Shown here piece by piece: positions 23,013 through 34,361 of a stretch of DNA of 64,000 bases; the first letter of the stretch is position 1; the number at the start of each line of letters is the position of its first letter. Under the pieces are notes generated by a model. The model had not been told where the DNA came from and ran no database searches. It saw only the letters and a program-made list of their open reading frames with translations. Source of the stretch: Urechis unicinctus (lineage: Eukaryota; Annelida; Polychaeta; Xenopneusta; Urechidae); assembly GCA_034190875.2 (NCBI GenBank), contig CM067356.1, positions 58,366,921 to 58,430,920 of the forward strand. Reading direction: 5' to 3'. Position numbers and translations under genes: made by a program.

Positions 23013-24102
23013 TTATCCTAATTTATATGAAAACTGTATGTGATTAGGCGAAATGATTAAGCTATATATTTATAAAGCTGAGGAGTTTTTAAACCTTTGC
23101 ATTATGTAAATGAGCTTTTATGATTATGCAATTTGTGAATGGTTTGACTCTTACAAGACTCCGTCTATGTGCGACCGTTTTATCGACTAACGACACAAGC
23201 TCGCAATCGCTTCTGTCGAGATTGTAGTGTTTGCAGGAATGGTGAAAACTTTGGTTTTAGTGTATTTGGTTTCTTGTCAATATCTAAAAACCGAAATTGC
23301 ATATTTGTTTCATTACCGCACTGAAACTTGCCGGTGTGATCCTGAATCTACTTCATGTTCCATTCATCCGTTCCAGCTGGTTAAAGACATGGCAACATAA
23401 CAGCAGCTTTTACTTCCCGAATCTTCCAAGGAGGCCCATTGGTCACATGAATAAATAAGTGGACGCTTGCAATAACACGCCCCATCTCTTGTGGTGACTT
23501 GTAAGTACATTTACATATATCAAAAACAAACAGAAACTCTCACTGGGGTGATAAATATCATCCAAATCTACTCTGTATCTGCCTTCAGTTTAATTACCCA
23601 ACTTTCATCTTTTCGTCACTAGACTGTATTGAAAGATATCTGACATATGGAAAGTGACACTTGGAATTGCCGAACAATAAATAAACAGCAGAGGTAATAT
23701 CCCTACTCGGCAAAGAGGTTTGGTCATCTGCAGCAGTGGCTGCAATAGAGAACGCGGTATGCACCCATTAGTTTGCCCCCACAAGGCAATAATGGGCTGT
23801 GGTCAGAAAACGCACATATCACATTACTTCATCTAGATGGCTTATCTGGTTTTTCTGTCCTTAATGGTTAACATCATCTCGTGGTTGGTAAACTATGCAA
23901 ATTATATTTGTAAGTTAGATTAGATACACTTGATGAATATTATAGTCGCTTTCGTCATCCGTGGCAGCTTGTAGGCCGAGTTGGCAGAAGTCAATTAATA
24001 TCAGATACTATTTGACAAATATAGTTCTATATCTATGCAGCTAGGGAGTGCAAAGGGTAATGCAAGTGGCCTTCAGCCTCAAAAGTGTCCAGTATGTTTG
24101 GA
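23013..24102 (+). repeat. Recent 1,090-bp tandem duplication, left copy
   Basis: Repeats at 24103-25190. Over about 23013-23830 the two are almost identical, with single-base indels in a T run and an A run. 23835-23930 is clearly more diverged, then near-identity resumes to the end. The junction at 24102/24103 cuts the E-family frame (24046-24102) in the middle of its membrane segment. Confidence 0.95.
24046..24102 (+). pseudogene. E-family small membrane protein, copy 2, truncated by duplication
   Basis: Reads from an ATG (MQLGSAKGNASG) like copy 3 but the duplication junction replaces everything after the start of the hydrophobic region. A one-base loss in the Leu-Ser region also shifts the frame (CTTCAGCC versus CTTTCAGCC). 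Confidence 0.5.
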
Positions 24103-25190
24103 TTATCCTAATTTATATGAAAACTGTATGTGATTAGGCGAAATGATTAAGCTATATATTTATAAAGCTGAGGAGTTTTAAACCTTTGCATTATGTAAAT
24201 GAGCTTTTATGATTATGCAATTTGTGAATGGTTTGACTCTTACAAGACTCCGTCTATGTGCGACCGTTTTATCGACTAACGACACAAGCTCGCAATCGCT
24301 TCTGTCGAGATTGTAGTGTTTGCAGGAATGGTGAAAACTTTGGTTTTAGTGTATTTGGTTTCTTGTCAATATCTAAAAACCGAAATTGCATATTTGTTTC
24401 ATTACCGCACTGAAACTTGCCGGTGTGATCCTGAATCTACTTCATGTTCCATTCATCCGTTCCAGCTGGTTAAAGACATGGCAACATAACAGCAGCTTTT
24501 ACTTCCCGAATCTTCCAAGGAGGCCCATTGGTCACATGAATAAATAAGTGGACGCTTGCAATAACACGCCCCATCTCTTGTGGTGACTTGTAAGTACATT
24601 TACATATATCAAAAAACAAACAGAAACTCTCACTGGGGTGATAAATATCATCCAAATCTACTCTGTATCTGCCTTCAGTTTAATTACCCAACTTTCATCT
24701 TTTCGTCACTAGACTGTATTGAAAGATATCTGACATATGGAAAGTGACACTTGGAATTGCCGAACAATAAATAAACAGCAGAGGTAATATCCCTACTCGG
24801 CAAAGAGGTTTGGTCATCTGCAGCAGTGGCTGCAATAGAGAACGCGGTATGCACCCATTAGTTTGCCCCCACAAGGCAATAATGGGCTGTGGTCAGAAAA
24901 CGCACATATCACAATACTTCATTTAGGTGTCATATCTGGTTTTCTGTCCGTAATGGTTAACAACATCACGTGGTAAGTTAACTAATGTAATTTATATTTA
25001 TAGGTTAGATTACATCCACTTGATGAATATTATAGTCGCTTTCGTCATCCGTGGCAGCTTGTAGGCCGAGTTGGCAGAAGTCAATTAATATCAGATACTA
25101 TTTGACCAATATAGTTCTATATATATGCAGCTAGGGAGCGCAAAGGGTAATGCAAGTGGACTTTCAGCCTCAAATGTGTCCAGTGTGTTT
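24103..25190 (+). repeat. Recent 1,090-bp tandem duplication, right copy
   Basis: Partner of 23013-24102. Continues without a break into the rest of block E (25190-25650). A minus-strand frame of 61 codons at 24470-24655 exists in near-identical form in both copies; identity is too high for a coding test. Confidence 0.95.
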
Positions 25191-25379
25191 GGATATCTTC
25201 CTTATATTCTTATATTCGTAACATTTTGGTTGACTACGTCCTCTGCTGTTATGGGGATGTTTCTGCAAACGTTTACTTGTCAATACAACAACGCCTACAT
25301 TACTGCTATGCCAATGGAAAAGGACCAGAAATTGACCGGCTGTCCTGAACTTGATTGGGATTCATGTATCATGTTGTGA
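25125..25379 (+). CDS. E-family small membrane protein, copy 3 (84 codons, open)
   Basis: Open from ATG at 25125. Residues 1-22 are small and polar (GNASG, SASNVSS), residues about 23-50 are strongly hydrophobic (YLPYILIFVTFWL, then SSAVMGMFL), and the C-terminal third holds three Cys with a KLTGCPELD motif, ending CIML. The layout suggests a single-pass or hairpin membrane protein. The C-terminal motif and stop are shared with copy 1. In copy 1 the Gly-Asn is directly preceded by Met, fitting a myristoylated start; here that codon is Lys and an earlier ATG opens the frame. Family not recognised; could be intact or a fortuitously open remnant. Confidence 0.35.
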   Translation: MQLGSAKGNASGLSASNVSSVFGYLPYILIFVTFWLTTSSAVMGMFLQTFTCQYNNAYITAMPMEKDQKLTGCPELDWDSCIML

Positions 25380-27023
25380 TCCAAACTGTCACCCAAACGT
25401 GTTTAAGAGGCATACGTCCTAGGGAAGCCTGTTAACCACATCATAAACCTTGATGACACTTGCAATAAACAATGTCTTATCTTATCTTATATTTAAGATA
25501 TCGGGTGTATAGACAACCATCCATTATCCAATAATCATACCAATCTTGTGGAGTGGTGGGCGTAACGCTGACTGCGGCCATCAGTGATTGGTTACTTTTC
25601 ACCTTCGCAAAGCATCCCTCCTTAACGATTGTGAACCTTGCGTCTTGCAGCCAACTCATGCATATAACCATCTATTAGCAATAATACCAAATGACAGACC
25701 GCAGTGGCTAATAGCACTATTGGAAGGGACACAGTTAGTCATTTAATAATGGCAGATTGGCACAAGTAATGAAGGCTATAACACCAACATTATGGCGGTG
25801 CCTGTTAAATACTTATTAAGTGGGTTATTTGGCACTCCTTGTGTTCCGGTGTAATGGATCATTTCATTGTTACCCATTTAGTTACCAATCGCTGGCGATT
25901 ATAGCAATTATCAACGGAAAAACAGGTCCACGCTCCACTTTATCATATTTGGGCAAATAATTGTTTCAATATGACAAACATGTATAAAGCTAATCGCAGG
26001 TTTCAACTTACGATGTGTAATGAATTATGACAGGTTTCCTTGACACAGATGAGGCGATACCTGGCACACGATATTTATACTATGATTTTAGCAGCCTCAC
26101 CGATGCTTCGGTACTCACTGCGCCGCACAATCAATATTTTATGCGATCCGTCGAGGTCAGTCGCTGATGTGACTTACCGAATGTGCAAGCAATTGGGGTG
26201 TTTCTGTTCACTTATTGTCTAATAGCACCACACCCCCACATCTTGCAAGAGCCTGCTCTCCCGTTTCCATTCATCCTGTATTCCGGAAGCAGTATGTTTA
26301 AATGAACGGATCGTTTACCTTCGATAGGCCCAACCTCAGCATTTCCAAGTGTTTGTGTGTGAAATTACCAATCATAAGTGCAATAGTTTACAAGACAAGA
26401 ATGGCAAAGATTTGAATTAACCCTGTGTTAAAACACGCATATCAGGCGCTGAAGCAATTGCAGGAGAGACCCTATTCAATTGAGTTTCAGCGCAACAACT
26501 TGGCTTATATCGCTTGACTTTGTCTATCTGGTTTGTCTATGCTTGTCTATTTGTTTCATTAATGCATCTTAACAGCTATCTGTTAAGACGGGTGTGAGGT
26601 TATCCATGCCGCTATTAAACTGGTGTGATGCTAGACATCACCTAATCCCTAACTGTTAACGAATATACACCTATACATGTTTGGTTAAGACGAGGGACAG
26701 CTGTTAACACTTTACCACAGCAGCAAAATCCGACATCATTCTTACCTTACTTCCTAATCCTTTGCAATAGCAATATATATTGGTGGTATAGAACACACCG
26801 TAAATAGGCTATTTCATACTATAAACGTGCTTCGGATCAACTATTGTTTGTAGGTCTTGGAAACTCTTTGGTTTTATGGTGTTTGGCTGCTTCCTGTTCA
26901 CCACCATTTGCTGTCAATGTTTATGCCGAAATCTATATTTTTTATCATGATGCTTACAGCATTGATCATCTATGGTACTTACATAACATGAACGTGCCTT
27001 CTCTTTTTCAACTTTATTATTCC
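25380..27023. other. End of block E and spacer
   Basis: 25380-25650 aligns with 22245-22560. 26840-26960 weakly resembles 23230-23330 (TTTGGTTTTA.TG.TTTGG). Open frames at 26040-26222 (plus) and 25477-25671 (minus) lack support. Confidence 0.4.
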
Positions 27024-27312
27024 GTATGTATGTATGTATGTATGTATGTATGTATGTATGTATGTATGTATGTATGTATGTATGTATGTATGTATGTATG
27101 TATGTATGTATGTATGTATGTATGTATGTATGTATGTATGTATGTATGTATGTATGTATGTATGTATGTATGTATGTATGTATGTATGTATGTATGTGTA
27201 TGTATGTATGTATGTATGTATGTATGTATGTATGTATGTATGTATGTATGTATGTATGTATGTATGTATGTATGTATGTATGTATGTATGTATGTATGTA
27301 TGTATGTATGTA
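27024..27312. repeat. (TATG)n microsatellite, about 72 units
   Basis: Almost perfect TATG/GTAT tract with a single two-base interruption near 27196. Open frames on both strands (Met-Tyr-Val-Cys or Thr-Tyr-Ile-His repeats, 26844-27405) are by-products. Confidence 0.98.
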
Positions 27313-27739
27313 GTATGTATGTATATATATATATATGTATATATGCATGTAAGCAAGAAAGTATTTATGTATGACGAAAGAGACGACCCTAGCCAGACCC
27401 TCTAGATCATTTGTGTGATCTCTGTTGCTCCCCGCTTTTCGTCTTACTTGCTGAATCGCATATTTAGATTCAGCTCACCGCTGAGTTGCCCTATTAGGAT
27501 GTAAGTGTCAGCAGTCAGCTTGATGTCCCAATCATACACTGCATTTTCATTATTATTTAGTAATGTGCTTAAGCCTTTTTCGCGCCTTGATTTGAGTGCA
27601 TGGCTAACGACAACAACAAGCGATTAAAGTCGTTGTTCGTTGTATCGACCATGTTCTGAACTGCCACATAAACGGGCAGAAATGATAGGAACATTTCAAC
27701 GGGCATGCCACATTTGTTGAATGTGGTCTCCAATCACGC
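27313..27739. other. Spacer before unit 1
   Basis: Short TA-rich tail to 27345, then sequence without recognised gene. Similarity to unit 2 starts at about 27740. Confidence 0.4.
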
Positions 27740-28130
27740 TAATGACTGGAATCGCATGTATCTGCTGTGATGCGATATCAGCACCACACCCTTCTTATGT
27801 TGGGTACCGACTGGTTGCTGTATCACAATAGGAAATTATCGATGCCTGGTAATAGTGGGAACATGGAACCCCTTGCATTTATGTAACCCTTTTACTCCAT
27901 TTACATAGAAGATTCAAAAAAGGTGAGGTGTTGAAAATAAAACACACCTTCATTATACCAACATGCGATTTATGATAACAGTAGTTTGATAGGTTTAACT
28001 CAATTACGATAGCAAAGAACTCAAGACGTTAACCAGCAGTAGTAACCTCATGGCGGATATGTGCGTGATATATTTGACACTCTCCGAATGTTTAGATCAC
28101 GGTAATGAAGAATCGTGAACCTGTGTACTG
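27740..28130 (+). repeat. Block G, unit 1 copy (start of unit 1)
   Basis: Aligns with 48180-48520, with a shared ACCGACTGGTTGCT-like and GATGCCTGGTAATAGTG core. A third, more decayed fragment lies at 58900-59100 inside block L of unit 2. No conserved reading frame was found. Confidence 0.8.
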
Positions 28131-28700
28131 CTGCAGATCAAGTGTTATATCGGACGTCACAGCTGATAAAGCCGCCGATATTACTGTAGCCATGCGCAAT
28201 ATTTACGTAGGGGCCTCTTAGGTCAACTATGTCGTCTATTTCCTTCTGGAGTCAGTACGTGATCCATTGGCCATCACACTCGCTAGAGTATCTCATAGGA
28301 TTCATGATTATATAGATTGACATAGGAGTGCTGGGTATGGTCGAAAGAGAGATAGGCTTTTATGTCCGCAAGCAAGCACCCCACTGTGTAATAAGCGCGA
28401 AAGGTAACGAGCTTGGACAAGGGGGTCCTTGGACTCGATGTGGTCGTGTGATGACACTACTCAGTGTGAGCAAGTACATCACACTGCAAAGTTTAGTTAG
28501 TTCTGACACAACTGCATCGACTTAGAGGACCTTGCACTGTCCGCAATTACCAGTCGCATCTTGTAAGTCCTGAAAACCTCAAAAAAGTTTACTGTCATTG
28601 TGTACGACCTGAATGCTGTGTCGGGTCAAACGCATTGCGATTATCCCCATCTGCCATCTGATATACCCCGTCTGCTATCAATGTGACTATGCTATTGACT
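28131..28700 (+). repeat. Unit 1 G/H junction, partly matching unit 2
   Basis: 28440-28680 matches 49595-49850 (GATGACACT.CTCAGT, then CTTAGAGG/CTTAGAAG). The roughly 1-kb segment 48540-49590 of unit 2 has no clear equivalent here. An open frame at 28328-28525 is not conserved. Confidence 0.55.
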
Positions 28701-28829
28701 TGAGAGACCGTCACAGCAAACTATGTATAAGAGTGTGACAAAAGTTCAAAGGACTGTGTGAAAAGGAGTAGCTGTCCAATTCAAACCTTACCTATGGAAT
28801 TTTAAACATGAGCAGGATGGGATTGCAGC

Positions 28830-29402
28830 TATAGGTCATAATTTGGAGATTGATGATGTAGATGGTGTTATTACCTTCAATAATCCTGATTGGACTGTAC
28901 GCATGACAAGCGTAGTGTTAAAAAAGTTTAGATGATGGCCTAATTTGGCGGGGTATTCCCTCAGTTACTAATACAGGTGACCGAACCATAAACATTGGCA
29001 TTTTCAACACACTTTATGACTCCTAGAATGTACCATGCACAGCATGGTGGATGGGGACCCAACTACACTTCTTCTGACTCTTTCAGAGATATATTAGCAT
29101 CACGCATCCTCTATCCTGCGGAAGCAGTAGCGGAACTGTGCATGAGTTGAAAGATCAGTTAAAGAAGAACGGTTAGTCGCGGAGTTCAGTTAAAGGCAGA
29201 CTTATGGACAACCACGACCTTTCTATTTGCGATGACCTTGAATTTATAGAATGAAAAGCCGATTACCTCTCTGGATATGCAACAATGACCTATGTTTCTA
29301 TCGACGACTCGCACAAAATGGCTCGAGCCTATGATAATATGACTGGACAACATGAGGTGGGGGACACGATATCAGAAAAGCATGCTGCCAATAAAAAGTA
29401 AG
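28830..29402 (+). pseudogene. Decayed gene in H, upstream part, unit 1
   Basis: Two stretches read like protein in one frame: IDDVDGVITFNNPDWTVRM near 28850-28915, and from ATG at 29203 a run of about 66 codons (CDDLEFIE, one TGA, then ATMTYVSIDDSHKMARAYDN) to a stop at 29402. Several other stops and shifts lie between. Unit 2 lacks most of this segment, so conservation cannot be tested. The frame ends in AAAAAGTAAGT, a good splice-donor match. Function not recognised. Confidence 0.25.
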
Positions 29403-30162
29403 TTGACATGCGACACAGACAGCAGCACAGGGACATGGGATAATATATCGACCCACAGAATAGTCCTCTCTTCACCATTTGGGCAGCAGCAAGTGGCCCC
29501 AACTATTGGGAATACGAATAGTTGTTTGGTGAAGGAGCCAGGGGTGCAACATCACGAGATGGAAGCTGTGGATAAACCGTGTTAGTGTATGGGGTTTTGG
29601 TCTGGTGTGAGCACTGGTACTAATGCAATAACAACCCTTCTTTATATAAATGGAACAAAGCAAGTGAAAAGAATTAGTAAGCTTGTGGACCGATTGGCTG
29701 CTGTAATATCTGTAGACTATCTTTCACAGGTAAGACAAGGCCAAGTTACGAACTGTTATACAACCAGTTCAAGCAGTATCGATGTCACTGCTGGATTCAT
29801 GGCACTCATTGTAATTTGGGTCAAGATAGAAGTTGGTAAGTTTATCAGTCCGTTGGTGCTGCTCAAAGCTAAAGACAATATTCATGTGACACTTTTGCAC
29901 TCACATTCACCAGAAATGTTTGACAAGGCATGCTTCGTTTTATGACCAGAGCACAACAAGCGGCGCACTATATGTTGCGGCTGGAACTTCCCAGCACTCT
30001 TTAGTTGATTCAGACTTCTGTCAGTTAGTGCTGGAGTGCACATTCACTTTGCCAAGCGATATAGGACCATCTAAACAGGGTGTAGAGGGGAAGCTTTGCA
30101 ACCCGTTGCCCCTTTTAGCGTTGTGTTTTTCAGTGAGGTACGTTGCAAAAGCATGCTACTGA
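29403..30162 (+). pseudogene. Decayed gene in H, downstream part, unit 1
   Basis: One frame (29403-29585 and 29589-29945, separated by one TAG) aligns codon by codon with unit 2 at 50035-50600. Shared elements are TCDT, PFGQ, VAPT.GN, EAVD, NAIT.L, ISKL and GQVTN.YTT. Changes between copies include many third-position substitutions (GTG/GTA, CCA/CCT, ACT/ACC, TAT/TAC), supporting past coding in this frame. A final stretch (29920-30162) continues in a shifted frame with CQLVLECTFTLP, also shared. Broken in both copies; family not recognised. Confidence 0.4.
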
Positions 30163-30429
30163 TGCTATAGAGCAGTGCTGCACCATTTGAGTTTGTTCAA
30201 TTGATTAGTATAAGGATACATTCACAGTGTATTCAATTATATGTGCTCACTTCTTGAATCCTCTCTATGTTGATTACACTGTTCGTTATGACACAATTCC
30301 TGTTCAATTGTTTGCATTATTTTATACTGAACCTTACTTTCATCATACAAAATATATCATATGCGCTTTGCTATGCGTAGTTGTTATGAATTTGTTGGTC
30401 AGGTGTCTATTTGACCCACTTTTCAATAT

Positions 30430-30680
30430 GTGGTACCGACCAATGTCATTGATTCTAAACAATTATATCGTATGACAAATTCGTGCCCTATTCATAAAAA
30501 TTATTCTACTTATGCAGCCATACATATGCTGCCAGTTATTCTCGGCGATGCATATATAGCGTACGTATCAGATGCACACAGCTTCAGGCACTGTTTTTGT
30601 AACCGGTTATAACAGATAAACAAATGTTTTAACACTTCTGCAGCTTCACTGCGCCATATTATGATTAAGCAGGCTACTTT
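30430..30680 (+). pseudogene. H-family distal frame, unit 1, decayed
   Basis: Corresponds to the 76-codon frame at 50782-51012. Shared: AI..LP.ILG and CSDAH/CTH..FS/L. Around 30612-30670 the MLEYF...APHHD motif of the unit 2 copy has been lost to mutations. Short overlapping frames at 30227-30475 and 30430-30612 are both open. Confidence 0.3.
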
Positions 30681-30719
30681 TGGGAGTATCATTTCTCAGA
30701 TGGAACTCACTCAAGTTGA

Positions 30720-33700
30720 ACACGTAATATGACTGTTTTCGTATTTGCAGTGCCACTCACGCACACACACACATGCCGACACCCTTACGTAATACCACAC
30801 GGATCAATTACCAAGGAAAGGGCACTGAATGAAAATCCACAGGTCGTATGACTCAATTGCGAGGCAAAGTATTCCCGGAAAATAACCAAGTCACTTAATG
30901 AGGGTACTAAATATAACGTTAAGCAATTACACCCAGACGATGATATTAATTACGTATGCAAAGTAACGAATTCTAATGTAGTTCGACGGCCATCTGCTAA
31001 AGCACGCTAGGGCGTTAATCGACTAGTCTACCCTCATATTACATTGCTATAATGAGACTAGCTAAGTAGCTGAGAAAAATATAAAGACATCAAAGCGTAG
31101 ATTACGACGGTAGTATTTGTGTGTCAACACTTCATGATACAACATTCATGACAAACGTGGGATTAGCCTCCCCGAAATAACCACGTCTTTGTGTTTAATG
31201 ATGACCGTAATCAACCTAAAGCTTCACAAGCGAACCATTTCCCTCGGCCCGAATATAACTCTCTCGGACAAAGAAGCTAACCGAGCAAATTGGTTAACAT
31301 AAAAAGGATATACTATAATATATTAAGTATGAAACTGTGAAAATAATTGATCAAATATGTGGTGCCTGTTATTGTAGTACATGATAATCTATTCTGTAGG
31401 TTAAGACTATCGTCCAAATTATAAAGGCAATCACCCAAAACAAAATTGTGAAATGCAGTTGTCTTGTGGTTGGTAAAACGTCATATGCCCAGGCGCATCA
31501 TATGAGATGCAGGTAATGACTGCTTATCGTTTGGGTTGTGCATCGTCTTTTGGCCACTGATCTTCTCTATGTCTATCCTATTCGATGGCAACCATATTGA
31601 TGTCGCATGCAAGACATTAGTCAAAACCTTTAGAAACTAATCACATGGTTTATGCAATCGTAGTCGCAACGCAACGCATATGATCATTCTTAACCGGCAA
31701 AACCAAACCTGTATTTTGAGAACAATCATATAATCAACAGATTATGAAAGCCTGTGGCAATTAGTAGATTATAGTCGAGCATGATAGAATTCGCCATATG
31801 GAAGTGATGAAATGTGTCTTGCAGCGTTATGCCAGGCAATTTCCACTCTGCTAAGATTGCTATAATATGAATGTCACCGCTACATCGCTGTGTAAAATGT
31901 AAGCTCGATTAGTCAACTACTCGGCAATGCTTTGGTCCACTTCAATATAGTTACTTGCACACAGAAGTGAGAGGTCAGAGACATATAACAACCCAAGCGA
32001 TTGTAGTCTGTTGATGTTTGTAGCCCCTCCAAACGACAACGCTTAATATGGTACAATGATATATTGGATGCTCCTCTTGTAATAATGCAAGCATTGGTTG
32101 GTGGTTTACGACAGGCATACATGGTGTATAAGTGAGATTTGTTTCACCTTGTATGATGCCCAATGTCTTTCTATACGTAGGATTTCCTAGTACACGACAG
32201 GCTCAATAAAATATGTGTAATGTTTCCGCCAATAAAATACGCAGTCAACTGTGTAAAGCATCCAATATAGCGGAGTCGTTGCCAAACCGAATTGCTTTTT
32301 CCTTTGCGAAATGTCGTTCTCACATAGGGTTATTTGGCTGAGTTATTTGGCTGCCAGTTTCGTTTCCTGAGGGCACGATTAGAATAGACACATTGTGAAT
32401 GTAAAGAGAATGATACTCAATATCTAAGAGGGCTTGAATTCACAGTTACCCATATACACACAGTTTTTCATCATATATGAAGAACAATATTCCTGGAATC
32501 GTCAGTCCAATATTAGACGTAGAGGTATAATTACAATATAGCTTACAGTAAATCAATAAGGACTACTATAAGAACAAATCATCGGTAATCATTTTGTTTT
32601 ATTCCACATGTGTACAAAATCCATGGGGCATTTTGTTTTCCATTATTTTTTTAAAACAAATGTCTCTGGATTGCTTTATAAATACATTCGCGAAGTTAAA
32701 GTTGTCACGATTGAAAACAATTATTTTATGAGCAGTTGATTAAGAATTCAAAGCGAAAACGTATTTATTGTTTGGGTTTCAAAAGCTTTGTGTTAGATTA
32801 AATTACAGCTTAAATAACAACGCAGCCGCTGTTAATAGAGCTGTGACGTTGATGATGAAATGCTACACCTCATCGACTGATCCTCGCGATGCCTCGTGTA
32901 ATAAGTCATGTTTGCTCTTCCTCGATGTGTAAGGCATATTGCGTGGTTGTAACAGTTGGATGCTGTTTGCTCAGAGTGGAATTTTGATAAGAGCACTCAG
33001 CTTATGAAACAAAGTGAACAGTCATAGCCACCAACTGTGATTGTTTCGATGTATTGTTAATGAGCCCCATAATGCAACGAAACAATTCCACGAAGGGACT
33101 TCACCAGGGACCCGGATTCAAAGTCATACAATCGCAAACTCGTCGTGTAATTATTAAGCAAAAATAAGTTAGATTGCAGGTATTTTGATTATACATAAAC
33201 ACTTTGCATACTTAACTTTTATGCCCTTCAACGTTGTCACCTAGTTTGTAGGCCTTGGAAAGTGACATTATTGAAGTAAAATAAGGCAGACTCTCTGGAT
33301 TCATTTCGTGCATTTTGCCGTCGCTGTTTTGAGTTATTGTTAATTTCGTGTCTGAAAGGCTTTGAACTCTAAGGATGCGTCATTGTCGTCATAATAGCCT
33401 CTGAAGGTCACTAGACTCAAAATGGAATGGGGGATGCAACTGTTCATTATATCAACAACTGGAATATACAGTGCGCATCAGTTATTAACGACTCGCTGCA
33501 GAACTTTAACATTAATGACGTATGCATGTACCATGGAACTTCTTTAAAAGTATACCCTTTCACCATATACCCATGTAACACATAGCACTTATCCTAGCAA
33601 CAATGCACAATAAGGCGAGCATAGCGATCCTGTGAAACTTGCACTGTAACATGAAATGCTAATCAGATGCTTTTGTGTAGGCTAAGCCACCAATTTATGA

Positions 33701-33790
33701 TAAAAACGTTATTGGAGCTATTGGTTAGGATATAATAAATAGCCACCTAAATTCGCAAGACTCGTGCATATTCATCGACAGCCAGTCTGA
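30720..33790 (+). repeat. Block I, unit 1 copy
   Basis: Colinear with 51010-53810 at moderate identity (landmarks ATTCCCGGAAAATAA, GTTCGACGG..TTCTGCTAAA, CGCAACGCAACGCATA, TGTTTGTAGC.CCTCCAAACGACAAC, CACGAAGGGACTTCACCAGGG). Begins after a CACACA-rich patch at 30762-30785 that recurs at 36748, 51046 and 59470. Confidence 0.9.
31913..32122 (-). pseudogene. Minus-strand I-family frame, unit 1 (69 codons)
   Basis: Open from ATG at 32122 to a stop at 31913. Unit 2 (52160-52290, minus) keeps the same frame over about 40 codons: RLE.LQTSTDY.RL, CYMSLT.HFCV.VTIL.W. The second frame at 31975-32163 overlaps it. Conservation favours the 69-codon frame. Amino-acid composition is plausible, with several Cys. 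No family is recognised. Confidence 0.35.
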
Positions 33791-34045
33791 TCTACATTAC
33801 CCCCAAAAGTCCCCAAAAGGTGTTCCCTCACCTACTAAATTACAGAACAACAAGCCGGAATCCATGTACTGTAAAACGCGGCGCTGTCCAAGGTACAGAA
33901 ACGCTCAGGTATCTACTCAAGGTTATGGTTAGTACGGTAACAATAAGAGCGTTTAGTATTGCGAAAAAAGGGGACAGAAAATGGTTTACACCATGTTACG
34001 TATCTTGGTCACCAATCGGTTATTGATTCTTGCATTGAATATAGA
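33791..34045 (+). other. Unit-1-specific segment between I and J
   Basis: Not found in unit 2, where a different 720-bp segment occupies the same place (53811-54535). It contains an open frame of 68 codons (33820-34026), rich in Arg, Lys and Thr, with no second copy. Confidence 0.4.
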
Positions 34046-34183
34046 CATTCGCTTTGATCGCCACCATGAATTGCAGGGGTCTATTAGGTTCAAGCTTAAA
34101 GTCGCTTGATACTCGGGGTTGTTCCGGTTATAGCAATTTGCTAATGCATGTTCAAATCTGGTCTCAAGCTTGCTTAATGTCAG

Positions 34184-34361
34184 TGTTACACGCCTTGGCT
34201 GCAGTGCGATTTATCTCCTAGCCGCAATGACTGCTATATCGTATTTATGTTAGACAACCTCACGTCTACCATCACTATTTCTCCATTGACGCCCAGAGCA
34301 AATTATGAGGTCAGCGTACATGTTAACACACACATATACTCAATGGACCGTAATTATCTAG
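34184..34361 (+). pseudogene. Fibronectin-III-like half domain, candidate exon, J copy 1
   Basis: Bounded by CAG on the left (34181-34183) and a GTAAGC donor on the right (34362). The 178-bp stretch is open throughout and reads a Cys/Trp-containing start, then LTSTITISPLTP, then ANYEVSVHVNT. The L-x-P-x-x-x-Y-x-V-x-V pattern is typical of strands E and F of fibronectin type III domains. The donor is present at the same point in all three J copies. The N-terminal half of the domain was not found, and the domain call rests on one motif. Confidence 0.35.

Larger units (their letters stand above)
28700..30720 (+). repeat. Block H, unit 1 copy
   Basis: Colinear with 49850-51010. Unit 2 lacks about 500 bases corresponding to 28885-29385, with a clean join inside the shared GTTATTACCT and GCTGC.AATAAAAAGTA sequences. 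The longest decayed coding candidate of the window lies here. Confidence 0.9.

Noticed and set aside
26844-27405. Long Met-Tyr-Val-Cys and Thr-Tyr-Ile-His repeat frames
   Set aside because: By-products of the (TATG)n tract. Several frames are open simultaneously.
29403-29430. Asp-Thr-Asp-Ser string resembling a B-family DNA polymerase motif
   Set aside because: Preceded by Cys instead of Tyr-Gly or similar, changed to Asp-Thr-Glu-Ser in unit 2, and no other polymerase motif is near.
29200-30000. Alternative genetic code to explain in-frame TAA/TAG in block H
   Set aside because: The stops fall at different positions in the two copies, and at one site the other copy has a Tyr codon; simple decay explains this.
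31465-31500. Gly-Lys-Thr string as a possible Walker A motif
   Set aside because: Lacks the upstream Gly-x-x-x-x pattern, and unit 2 reads Gly-Lys-Met.
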